DNA of 64,000 nucleotides from Epiperipatus broadwayi (Eukaryota; Onychophora; Udeonychophora; Euonychophora; Peripatidae): positions 1,694,511-1,758,510 of the forward strand of contig JAQFVV010006309.1 of NCBI GenBank assembly GCA_028023455.1, given 5' to 3'. Below are positions 1 through 10,815 of this stretch, piece after piece; position 1 is the first letter of the stretch, and the number at the start of each line of letters is the position of its first letter. The translations under genes were made by a program, and so were the position numbers. Under the pieces are notes generated by a model. It was given only the letters and a program-made list of their open reading frames with translations, made no database searches and had not been told where the DNA came from.

Positions 1-857
1 ATTAGTATTATCACTTTTTTTTTATTATGGATCCAATTACTTCTTTTATATTTATATCTACATCTATCATTGTTATTTGATTATTTCCTTTGCTTTATTT
101 TATCACTTTTAAAGTAATAATTCTGTCCAAAAATATGTTCACTTAATATTAGTTCAGTTTCATCAAAGCTTATTCTCAGAACTTTCTTTGAATTGATTAC
201 ATTTAATTCATTTTTTTTTTAGAATCAGAAAAATGTCAGAACTAACCAATTTTGGAGTAATTCACTTTTTCATTTCTTTTAAAAATGAGGGTATATGAAT
301 GTATAAACATTAAGTTTACCATCTGAAATTAAATAGAATAATTACACAATTCACTATTATATCCACAATAAATTCTGTTTGGCTTCATTGATGATTGTTT
401 AAAAGTGCTTGTTACTTTCTCAATATATTATAACAATTCAAATTTAGATCTATATTAGAAATAAGACCAAAAGTAAATCATAAATTATCAAAATATATTA
501 GTATTCATAATCTTTATTAGATACATGTTACAAATTTTTATCAATTTATGTAGCAGATTTCCATCTCATATTTGTTTTGAACCATGGGGTTATTGCTGTT
601 ATACTGGTATCAGTCATATATTTCATTATTACTGTATATGCACGTTTTTGTTGCTGTCATTAAAATACTGAAGTTTATTGATTTGATGATTATTATTTAT
701 AGATAGGTTATCTTGAAAGTTTACATAATTTCTCTTTATTTCTTATTCTTTTATGCACTGATTTGTATATATATAATACCATTTATATATCTTTTTAAAT
801 CACTTTTTATAATGTAATTAAATCAATTTTTGCCCTTGATATTTTCTTACAGTAGTT
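1..857. other. AT-rich DNA without recognised gene
   Basis: No coding relic or clear repeat structure was recognised here. The sequence is AT-rich with scattered homopolymers. Its right end leads into the ribozyme-like retroelement tail at 858. Confidence 0.5.
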
Positions 858-905
858 CTGATGAAAACGACTGATTTGGTCGAAACTGTAAAAAAAATAA
901 AACAT
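858..905 (+). repeat. Retroelement 3'-end motif, hammerhead-like core
   Basis: The sequence shows CTGATGA, a short imperfect stem (GAC...GTC), then CGAAAC, followed by an A-run with AATAAA. A second copy of this layout lies at 21,412. The CTGANGA...GAAA arrangement resembles the core of the small hammerhead ribozymes known from Penelope-like elements and retrozymes. However, extra bases lie between CTGATGA and the stem, and no stem III or cleavage site was seen. Calling it a retroelement 3' end is inference, resting on the polyadenylation signal and the second copy. Confidence 0.4.
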
Positions 906-1657
906 ATTTGATGGCATTGTAACAAGTTATTAAAGAAAGTATATAAATGATATTATAAAGTTTATTTAATATAAAAATATTCTAAATTAAAAGAATATTA
1001 TTACTTTTAAAAAAATTTCTAATGTTGAGCAACATTTTGAAAAATTAGTAGTCAGAAAAAATGTCTTCTTACTAAAAGCAGTTCTCAGATGAATAAAAAA
1101 AAAAAATCAGTTTGGAAAAATGAATGCAATTGTTGTGCTTAATATGGCACTTAGGTTATGAAATTTATTTTGTCTTCCAAACAATTATAATTATGTCTTA
1201 GCAGTAGAAGTTGTGAATTCTGTGAATAAAAGAAAATTATAAAAGATTATCTACAATAAATACACATATAAATTACTCTACATCTGTATTTGTAATTTCA
1301 ATTTATAAATCCAATTAAAGTTTTTTAGATTATTGTGTATCTGTGTGATTATAAAATTTTCTACAATATATGTCAATAATTAAAAGAAAAAACTGAAAAA
1401 ACATAAATTTATGACAGTGTAAATAGGTGGTGATAGTGGTGGTGGATGATTAAAAAAAATCATAGCAAGATTAAAGAATAAAAAAAACCAAAACTACAGA
1501 ATGTATTTGAAAAGCAAAAATATATATTCAACTTTTATTAGCCAATTATATTCACTGAATATATACTTTTAAAGATTTAAATTGCAAATATAAATATAAA
1601 TATTCTTTTACAGTGTGATAAAGATGATATTAATCCAATAAAGTAGATTTTATTATA

Positions 1658-3032
1658 TACCAGGGTCTTATTTTATGCAGAGTTTTTTTAATGCGATTTT
1701 GAAGTTATGCGATTCATGTTTCTTCTTAATATCTTTGTAAGTGATTTTCTTTTATGTGATAAAAATTATTAGAACAGAAGTCGAGCTTCAATAATGCGCT
1801 ATTACTTTAAATATTATAAATTTTGCACACTCACACATCATATTTAAAGTAATAGTGCATTATCGGAGTTCGACTTCCATCTAATAATTTCAATATTTTC
1901 AGTGTTTTATAATAGTACTGTAATAGATTTTATGCAATTAAGAAGTTCATAATTCACTTAAAATCAGGATTTTCCCATTTTATATACACACATTAAATTT
2001 TACAAGATTATAATGTAAATCTGTTAAAACATTATAGATGCCTATACTATGCATGGTGTTGTTTTTGCATTTAAATCACATTCTATTTTTGCTTTTTAAA
2101 GAAAGAGTATGTAATCAATTAATCATTTAGGGTTTGCAAGTTTATTTTTAAAAGGTGAGTAACAGTGGTAGGCACAATTAAATTTGACAATTAAAAATTA
2201 AAATCTGATTTTTAATTGTAATTAACAATTTAAAAATTAGTTAATGTGATCTAAAATTAATGTGATGTCAAACGATGAAATTTGATTTTTAAATGGAATT
2301 GAAAATTAAAAAATTAAAGACAAAAATAAAATTTTAATTTTTAATTGTTAGTTTTAATTCAATTTTGCTCAACAGTAGTGAATATGTGTTTTTTTATTAT
2401 CTTAAGTCTAAGTTCTTATTTTTATTTTAAACTTTCAGTTTACCCTAATGGAGATAAAAAAACACCCAAGCAAATGAATTTCTTTGGAAACAAAAATTTC
2501 AATTTTAGCTCACTTAGCAAAATGGAAAGGATCAACAGGGATTGGAAAACATTTTTGGGTGAGTTCACTATAAGAGCAATTTAAAAAAATGAAGTTGGCA
2601 CTAGTTGTATTTCCTCTTGTGACGAATCTGATGTCTCCAGTTCATAAATGAACCTGCATATTGTCAAATAATGATAATGATTAAAATACTGTACATGTAT
2701 GATAAAATGTAAAATACTGTAAATTATGCATAAAAATATATTGTTTTGAATAAAATTAAATACTGTAGTTAATAAAAAAAAGTAAAAAAAGTTTGTCTTG
2801 TATCAATTTTTTTCAAATTTAAATTTTTTATTAGTCATTTTATTTTCTTATTTTTTTTTTTTATGTGAATTTTAAAGTAATTTTATGTTGTTGCTTTGCT
2901 TTTATGTGATTTTTGAAAATTACAGTACGTATCCTCCATTTTTCAAGGTAAGTTAAGTCTATTTTTGTGCGATTTCTTTTGCACGTGTTTTCTGAGGAAC
3001 TTATCTACTGCATAAAATGAGACCCCATTGTA
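1658..3032. mobile_element. pogo/Tigger-like DNA transposon, non-autonomous or decayed
   Basis: The ends form an imperfect terminal inverted repeat. GGGTCTTATTTTATGCAG lies at 1,663-1,680, and its near reverse complement CTGCATAAAATGAGACCCC at 3,008-3,026. TA dinucleotides lie just outside (1,658-1,659 and 3,031-3,032), as expected for TA target duplication in the Tc1/mariner/pogo superfamily. The subterminal sequence repeats short blocks such as TTATGCGATT and TTTTGTGCGATT, a style known from Tigger ends. No transposase with a DDE/DDD motif was recognised. The 79-codon frame at 2,345-2,584 inside it matches nothing I know. A separate palindrome (1,763-1,890) is nested within. Confidence 0.5.
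1763..1890. repeat. Foldback repeat, same family as the 52.5-53.7 kb array
   Basis: Inverted arms of about 50 bp (1,763-1,814 and 1,839-1,890) flank a 24-nt spacer. The right arm and the following bases (CAGTGTTTTATAATAGTA) match the repeated unit of the large array at 52,529-53,660, which carries GCGCATTATCGGAG and CAGTGCTTTATAATAATA. This is therefore a dispersed family with a single copy here. Confidence 0.7.
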
Positions 3033-3371
3033 GTCTATTTTATGCAAATGTAGCATATGTAACTTTCTGCTTAAACCCATAAAAAAATCTTGCTATTTAA
3101 GGATACTTTGTTATATATGGATTTAATACAATAAAAATAATTATTATAAAATTAAATGAAGACATGCTTTCATACTATTTAATACTAATAGATATTTTAT
3201 CAATGTCCACTCTGTGTAAATTATGTTTTTTTTTAATTCTCTAAATATTATTAGATTTGTGTAATAATGTACATAAATATGAGCCTTACTAATATTGTTT
3301 TAATTATGCTTATTAATTAATTTTCAAAAGTTTATTTAAATATATGTGTTTTATTCCAATTTGATTTACAA
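3033..3371. other. AT-rich DNA without recognised gene
   Basis: Nothing recognisable was seen beyond A/T-rich sequence. Confidence 0.4.
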
Positions 3372-3514
3372 GTATCAAACTTTCTGCATTCACAACTTTG
3401 ACATCATCAACTTCAGCTAAATATATTAATGATTTACTAATCATTTATTAAATTAGAGATTATCTCCAATCCAGATATAAACTTTAAGCCCCACTTAAAG
3501 TTTAATATATCTGT
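3372..3514 (+). repeat. Dispersed repeat R3, copy 1
   Basis: This segment contains CAAACTTTCTGCATTCACAA, then AGAGATTATCTCCA and a CAGATATAAACTTTAA block. A diverged copy in the same orientation lies at 51,402-51,530, and an inverted copy at 43,177-43,320. No coding capacity or tRNA promoter boxes were seen, so the class is unknown. Confidence 0.6.
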
Positions 3515-4244
3515 TTAAAAATAATAATTAAATGAATGGTGTCAGAATTGTATGTACAAAAAGTTTGACATCTTTAAATCAAATTGTCATCCTTTTCTAT
3601 TAATAATGAAACCATACAAGAAAAACCAGTTGCAATCTCAGGGACAATAAGGTGAAAAATTGAGTTGAGACAGCTAAGATCAATAATGTGGAAAAAGTGT
3701 GACTATTATTCCTCTTTTAACTTGCAATTAATATGCATACAAGTTTTATATATATTTCCACTTAAACTAATACTGTTCTATATCTTAATAATTGATTCTT
3801 ATTTAATAAAATAATAAATAAATTTCTCACGATTATTCAGAAATATGTGTACTTTTAGTATTATGCTATTTTATTAGTAAAAATCTTTGCAAATATATTG
3901 TTTGTTACTATAAGAACTAATTAAAAGTAACTCAGTCTGTGTTTTAAAACTAAGGCTAGCAATTTGAATACAAGTTGATTAATGATTTATCCTAGGAGAC
4001 TATAAAGTAAGAAAATAAATGCATGGATATAAAGTGTGTTTATGCATTTTAGGAAATTTTATGTACAACATCTTACTGAATATTTGTATATTTCAGATAG
4101 TATCAATACAGTACTGATGTATTAATCAAAATAGATTTTATGTGTAATCTAATATCTCAAATATAATCTTTTTTATATTGTGAATATACAGTGGGGATGT
4201 TTCTTGAATAATGTCAAAAGAGAAATATTAAAATCAACAATTAC
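3515..4244. other. AT-rich DNA without recognised gene
   Basis: No feature was recognised in this stretch. Confidence 0.4.
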
Positions 4245-4565
4245 TTTATTACACAATTTATGAAAAACAAAAAAACAAGTTAAAAACTTGCTAACGCTTG
4301 TATTTATGTCAACAGATGGCGTTCTACCAAAAACATCGTCAAGCATATGTTTACATAAATGTCAGAGCAATCATTCACTATCTCTAACTTTAATTCCACT
4401 TTCAGATCATGATTTCAAGCTTTCACTGATGATAGCAAATAGCTTGAAATCATGATCTGAAAGTGGAATTAAAGTTAGAGATAGTGAATGCTTGCTCTGA
4501 CGTTTATGTAAACATACGCTTGACGGTGTTTTTGGTAGAACGCCATCTGTTGTTTATTACACAAT
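4245..4565 (-). mobile_element. Foldback element A with 13-bp flanking direct repeats
   Basis: Two arms of about 110 bp are almost perfect reverse complements: 4,310-4,420 (beginning CAACAGATGGCG) and 4,442-4,552 (ending CGCCATCTGTTG), with a loop of about 21 nt. The 13-mer TTTATTACACAAT occurs at 4,245-4,257 and again at 4,553-4,565, directly after the right arm. On the left, 52 nt of unpaired sequence lie between the direct repeat and the arm. Read on the minus strand the order is direct repeat, arm, loop, arm, 52-nt tail, direct repeat. The low divergence between arms suggests recent origin or conversion. No protein is encoded. Confidence 0.75.
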
Positions 4566-6722
4566 ATAAAATAAATGATAAAACGAATAATAACAATAAA
4601 AAATTATGTAAGATGTCTAATAAATATTACCATTTGTTTTATAACTCTAATTTGAACTTGGGATATGAAAAGTGTGTTATTAGACGGTGTTATGAGGAGA
4701 CTAACATTTGATAGGAATAGATTGTTTATTATTTTTTTTAAAAAAATCCTTAATTTAACTACTGGAAGATAATAATTATCATTATCATAGAAGATAAATG
4801 TTTTATAATTGTTCTTAATTAGTTTCACTAACTAATCAGTTACTAATCAAACACACTTAATAATGCTAAGTGTTCATTCTTAAGAGAAGCAAGTACAAAT
4901 CATTTCTTAGCATACCTAGATGATATTTACCACATTGAGCTTATTTATTTTGCCTCAAAATCCTTTACTAGATTCAATTGCAGGTTTAAGCATACATCAT
5001 TAGGATGTCTTGACTCAATACTATATAACAATAAAAAATTAATACTAACATGTAAAAGTGATGCATAAAATATTCCTTACAGATTTACTCATTTGCATAA
5101 AGATTATTAATACTGTTTTAACTTTGAGGTTGAACTTAAAAATCCACAAAACATCCAATAATTGTAATATAGCAGTTTTATATCAATTTAATAGTTATTG
5201 ACATTTATATAATCTAAATCTAATGTACAAGCAATATCACTAATAATAATATTAAGTAATTATCTATACATGACCTAGTAATATGAGAGAAACTTTATTA
5301 CATTAATAAAAATAATTAATATTAACTAACTAAAAAAAGAAACAATTATGAAAAATGCATTAAATAAGCCTCAAACAGTTATAACAAATTCAAAATTATC
5401 CCAATAAAATATTGATACTTGCAAAATATTTCAGAGTTCTTGGGAATTTGCAAACACTTTTAAAATAACAGCATCATGGATAATGTAAAGCACAGATAAT
5501 TTCACTTTGTAATATATAATCCTTTCTGGACATAACATAAAAATTAATAAATGCAATTTATCATACTTGTAGATTCAAAGTAAGTTACATTCATCACATT
5601 AATCCATGTTTAAGATTGCTTATCACTTGGACGTTTATCATATATAATATTTGTTTTGATAATCCACATTTCAAAAATGATATTTAAATATTTAGCTTTC
5701 CTAATCCATTATACATAAAATGTTATTTAAATAATTAGCATTGACAATTCATAATGCAATTCTTTAAGCATTGGATACAAATTCCCAGTTTATTCCATGC
5801 AGTGATTTAATTCATTTGAACAGGTGTTATAATTTTATTCAAAGCATTAGTATTCATTACTTCTTTAATTTGAGATATAAAATTAATCTATTCATGTATA
5901 GATCTTTAATCCATGATTCCAGTAATTCTGATTGTATCTCTGATAAAGCAAATAGTTTAACATCCATAATAAAACTATTTTCATTACTTTTTGAATCACA
6001 GTTCATTTCTCTAAGCTACAAGTTTATGGGGGATATTTGACTTGAAAAAAATATTGTTTAAAGTTTTTCTTTCCCATAATTAAAGACCATTCACAACATT
6101 GAGGTGAACATGCATTTTTTATTGTAGTCAAAAAAATAATTAATAAATACAATTTTCCAATTATCAACATTACTTTCAATTGAAGAAATGCAGCAATTTA
6201 TTACTGAAATAATGAGACAGCATTCCATAAGTCAATTTGTCCATTTTTTCACTGACAGTTGACTGTAATAAAAAAGATTTCAAATAAAGAATTAATGAAT
6301 TAATTAATGATGGTTTATTTATTATTCACCATCTTTATTTTAGAACAATGAGAAGTCATTTTGCCTAGCAAATGCAACTGCCTAGCTGTTTAGTCTAGCT
6401 GACCATCATGTTGATGACAAACAAAATGGCTACTTTAAAATTTGAACCTGTTTAGATTCAGAATGCAATAAAAATTTGTAAAGATTGTCTGGATTTTCCA
6501 AACATCAGCTTTTATATCAGTTATCACATGATGTTTGGATTACAAAATATTTTCCATTATTCATTGGGGTTTCTTCATTTGTCCGTAAAATATTGGAAGA
6601 AGTCATGCTGAGAAAAATATTAGTGTTAAGACTTTTGAATCAAGGCAATGAAACTTTGGAAACATTGATCAAAAATGAAGGAAAAAGAAAATAATTTCAA
6701 TCATTAATTGCTTCACTTTTAT
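4566..6722. other. AT-rich DNA without recognised gene
   Basis: About 2.1 kb without a recognisable coding relic. The short frames at 4,604-4,828 (minus), 5,771-6,040 and 6,485-6,694 have AT-driven composition and no known motif, so they are not called as genes. Confidence 0.4.
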
Positions 6723-6971
6723 TTCCAGTTTTAAATTATAAATTTATTAAACGCACATTGATTACGTAAGTAATATTTACTGAGGCTATAACCTCGACAA
6801 TATGCGTATAAAATGCGATAGTAGAAAGTAGGTTGAAGTAAAGAAGGGTTCCCCTCTTTTCTTCCTTAGCGTAAGCTTGTGGTTAAAACACCTGTAGAGG
6901 TCCATACTATCGCATTTTATACGCATATTGTCGAGGTTATAGCCTCAGTAAATATTACTTCCAGTTTTAAA
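6723..6971 (-). mobile_element. Foldback element B with 13-bp flanking direct repeats
   Basis: Perfect 55-bp arms lie at 6,769-6,823 (beginning AGTAATATTTACTGAGG) and 6,905-6,959, around an 81-nt GC-richer spacer. The 13-mer TTCCAGTTTTAAA occurs at 6,723-6,735 and 6,959-6,971, the second abutting the right arm. An unpaired 33-nt segment separates the left direct repeat from the left arm. The layout equals that of element A, although the arm sequence is unrelated. Perfect arms suggest a young element. Confidence 0.75.
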
Positions 6972-7449
6972 ATAATTTTACAAATATTTATTTAAAATAA
7001 ATGAACTATAAAACTATAAATTTCTCAGATATTTATTCAATTAAATTTAAATTAATATTTTAATGAATATCATTAAATAAATATTCTAACAAAGTAAATC
7101 AATCTTTTTTAAATAAAAAAAAATCTAAACTCTTAAGCTTCCACACACATGCACACACAAAATATAAAATGTAAGAACTGTTTGTTCTATCCCTTATTAA
7201 AATATTTTAGTGTTGTAATGTTGGATTTATAATTCTATTCTATAATTCCATTTTTGAATTATTTGTTTTATGCGTGAACACTTCTTTTGATTTATACAAT
7301 TCAATAATTTTATTCCTTAATAACAAAATAGGTGGGTGTATATATATTTTATACAAGCTTGGAAAGCCATTTCAAACTGCTTTATAAAATTATATATTTC
7401 TCATAAACATTAGTATAATAGACTATTAAATATGCTATACAACCATAAC
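6972..7449. other. AT-rich DNA without recognised gene
   Basis: Nothing recognisable was seen; a short ACACACATGCACACACA tract lies near 7,142. Confidence 0.4.
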
Positions 7450-7563
7450 AATGATGAATATAACAGGCAAAACTCTCCATACAGTAGGAGAGTTTTGCCT
7501 GTTTAATAACAGTTATGTGCTAGCATAAGAAATGGTGATTATGTGATTTTAATGATGAATATA
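7450..7563 (+). mobile_element. F1 foldback family, minimal copy with 13-bp direct repeats
   Basis: This is the shortest F1 copy. AGGCAAAACTCTCC pairs with GGAGAGTTTTGCCT around an 8-nt loop (7,462-7,503). It is followed by an unpaired tail containing GTTATGTGCTAGCATAAG and GGTGATTATGTGATTTT. The 13-mer AATGATGAATATA flanks the unit at 7,450-7,462 and 7,551-7,563. The copy defines the ends of the family: the 5' end is about ACAGGCAAAACTC, and the 3' end is the TGTGAT-containing tail. It looks like an internal deletion product of the 690-bp form. Confidence 0.8.
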
Positions 7564-8783
7564 CTTGCTTAAACTATAAAAATTAAAGCCAATAAATTTT
7601 TTACAGTTTTAAGTTTGTAATAGCCATTTTTACAGTAGTACTGTAAGGTTGCAATAAATGTTGACAAATGATGAAATTACAGTCTGGGCTAACTGAAGAG
7701 TATTGGTTTAGCATTAAATGCATTTTGGAGGTCACATTTTCTTCAGATGTCTTTATTCATATGTTTTATGAATGTGCAGTGGAATCAAAGTTTTAAACAT
7801 ATATATATATAAAGATATATGCTTTAATAAAAAAATAGAAACTCATTTTTTATTCTTACAGACTTCAACTATATTCATACAGTTTTTAAGTGTTATTTAA
7901 ATGGTGACATTTAGGGAATCCACACCAGTCTTCTTTCTAGTATAGATTATCCTAAAGTATTATTTTCAAACACTGTAACTAATAAAAATTTACAACTATA
8001 TTACAATAATATGATGAAAAGGGAGTTTTATTATAAAGATGAAACTCTATATTATCCAGAGTAAGGCAGAGGATAAAAAAAAAAACTCCCTTCTGGTTTT
8101 GATATAGTATGAGACTCTTTAACAACATAAAAAAATACACTGATATGCAGATGCATATCTAAGACTAACAATATTAACATATGTTGCTTTAATTAGAGTG
8201 AATAATTATCTCAGGGTTTTAATAATATAATTACTATTCTTTAAAATTATTAAGCTTAAAAATTATAGAAATGATATATTATTGATATGAATAAATGGCA
8301 AAGGGATTTTATTGCATCCATTCATATCTCAAATGAATAAAATGTGATGGAAATGGGGCAAGTAATTAAAATGATGAATATTTCCTTTAAGCAACAAGTA
8401 ATAAATTATAGGATTATGTAACCATAATTTATTTAATTAAAGCATACATGATGAGCTTTAACTAACTAATGACAAATGAATTGGATAATTAACAAATATA
8501 AAATTAATTGTTATTAACAATAAAAAATTAATATAAATAAATAAAAATATAAGCATAAAAAACAATGATAAGTTCTCTAAAATATGATAAATGATATTGT
8601 AATACTATATTCAATAAATACTGATTACTTTAGTGATAAATACCTGTGTGATATATAGGAACATGATCCTATAACAAAAAAATTCCATTAAAAAATTGTA
8701 TCGCATTGAACTTAAAGACTTAAGTATTAACAGCAAGCACAAAATTGGAGAATCTTTTATTGTACCCTTAATTAAAGTAATAA
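7564..8783. other. AT-rich DNA without recognised gene
   Basis: No gene was recognised. A poly-A-rich segment near 8,075 and a short AT dinucleotide tract near 7,800 are present. The small minus-strand frame at 8,611-8,829 runs into the F1 copy and is not a gene. Confidence 0.4.
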
Positions 8784-9200
8784 TAACCTTTTTTTTTACA
8801 CAGAGGCAAAACTGTCCATATAGTAACACTACTCAGTGCAATCCAGAATAATCAATGGATGCAAGAAGATATGTGCATAAAATCCCTATCTAGTGGTTAC
8901 TCATCCAATATCCCCAGACTAGTTTCTCCCTTATGGCTTTAATTAGTGAGGAACCTTGGATGTGGGAACATGGAATTTAAATCTTAGGATCCAATGCAAA
9001 TCTCCACAAGCTAGACTTTAGTCTGGGGATATTGGACAAGTAAGCACTAGATGGATTTAATGCACAAACCTTCTTGCATCCATTGATTACTCTGGTTTGT
9101 TGAGTGGCACTACTGTATTGAGTTTTGTCTTTGTGTAAACAGCTTGTGAAAGCATAAAGAATGGTGATCATATGATGTTTACTGATTTAACCTTTTCTTA
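8784..9200 (+). mobile_element. F1 foldback family, medium copy
   Basis: The left arm begins ACACAGAGGCAAAACT (8,798). The right arm ends AGTTTTGTCTTTGTGT (9,136). Inner arm blocks such as CCAATATCCCCAGACTAG and AGTCTGGGGATATTGGA also pair. The family tail (AGCTTGTGAAAGCATAAAG, GGTGATCATATGATG) follows the right arm. Imperfect flanking repeats (TAACCTTTT plus a few bases) lie at 8,784 and 9,188. The arms are diverged, so this copy is older than the ones at 7.45 and 27.3 kb. The 64-codon frame at 8,977-9,171 (minus) is a by-product of the repeat. Confidence 0.7.
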
Positions 9201-10545
9201 TAGGTGTCAGATTCATGAACTAAATTCTTTTATAAAAGAACAGAGTATTAACCCAACATATACATATTATTCTTATAAAATTATGGCTTTAACTTAATAT
9301 GATTATCCCAGATATTTGTGGCATTGCATAATATGCTTATCATGATGAAAATTATAATAAAGTACTGTTAAGAGCTTGCTTGCCTCAACTAAACAATAAT
9401 GTTTATATGGCTATCAGTGCCACATGTATAATCAAATATATGTATATATTCTTCATATATTTGTATAAGTAATTGTTTAATTAATCATTCATTGTCAACT
9501 CAATCTGTCAACTTTTTGAATAGAGCCTAGTAAATAGTATGTTAAACAAAATTCCATTTTTGACTCTTTTTTTTTTTTTTTGCAATTAAATATTTTATAT
9601 ATATGATTTAACTAATTTTTATTTTATAACATATATATTTAAGCCTTCAAATAATTGCAATTGAAAAAAATTAAAATCTAACATTTTAAAATTATGAAAA
9701 TAAATATCTAAATGAAGTACTTTGTGATACAAAAAAGCATATGGTTATTGGCTGCATGTAACCTATTGAAGAAGAACAATGAAATAGTATATATTAAAAT
9801 TTTATGTTATTAAAAAATAATATATTTACAATTAATTATTATCAAAGAAATAAAAAAAGTTCTAAAAGTTAATAAATTATTTATTGTTATTCAAATATTT
9901 TATTTACAATTTTCACAAAAGCAATTTTTTTAAGCTGCTAGAGGAAGCTTCCAGTTCTAGTAACAAACTTTCTAAGAACAGTCTTTTTAAAAATAAAATG
10001 ATTTCAAAGACATCATAATTATGAACAATTACTCTGAAAATCATATGTTCCACCTTATTTATCCTTGTGTAAAACAATGTAAAGCATCAGCCAATCACAA
10101 ATCTCATTTCTAAGCAACCCCCTTCATAGGTTTGTCATAACAATAGAACTTGCTGTCATCACACACAAAGTTCTTTAAAGGTTTGTATAATGCTGACATC
10201 TTTAGGTTTTATATATATTAAATTCGTAAAATCATAGGCAAAAGCTATAAGCCAGCACACACTGTAATATAAGTTATATATATGCTTTAAACAATGTAGG
10301 AAAGTAGCAATTGCAGCACCATAGCAACATCTAAAAGTGAAACTTAAAGTGTAGCTACATGAAACACTGACAATTAGTTAAAAGAAAGTTAATCGTAATA
10401 AATATTTGAATGTATGCTCTAGATCCCTTTTATTATACAAAATACGAGGTTACATCAAGAGATCAATAAAATATTAAATATTATCTTAGTGATAAATGAT
10501 TGGTATAAACAAATTATTAACACACATTTATAACAAATTGCACTT
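9201..10545. other. AT-rich DNA without recognised gene
   Basis: About 1.3 kb with no recognised gene. A T-run lies near 9,570. Confidence 0.4.
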
Positions 10546-10815
10546 ATAAATATAATATTACCTGTATCTTTTTTATCATACCTTTCTTCTATAAATATAA
10601 TGTTAGCTGTATCTTCTTTATCATACCTTTCTTCTATAAATATAATGTTACCTGTATCTTTTTTATCATACCTTTCTTCTATAAATATAATGTTACCTGT
10701 ATCTTTTTTATCATACCTTTCTTCTATAAATATAATGTTACCTGTATCTTTTTTATCATACCTTTCTTCTATAAATATAATGTTAGCTGTATCTTCTTTA
10801 TCATGCCTTTCTTCT
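10546..10815 (+). repeat. 45-bp minisatellite, six copies
   Basis: The unit ATGTTACCTGTATCTTTTTT... repeats with start points at 10,555, 10,600, 10,645, 10,690, 10,735 and 10,780. The inner four copies are nearly identical. The first carries ATATTACC, while the copies at 10,600 and 10,780 carry ATGTTAGC. Since 45 is a multiple of three, a frame stays open across the array and reads as a 15-residue repeat (MLPVSFLSYLSSINI). Composition and lack of context argue against translation. Confidence 0.9.

Noticed and set aside
2345-2584. 79-codon frame inside the pogo-like element
   Set aside because: It starts in AT-rich filler, matches no transposase motif I know, and has no DDE/DDD residues.
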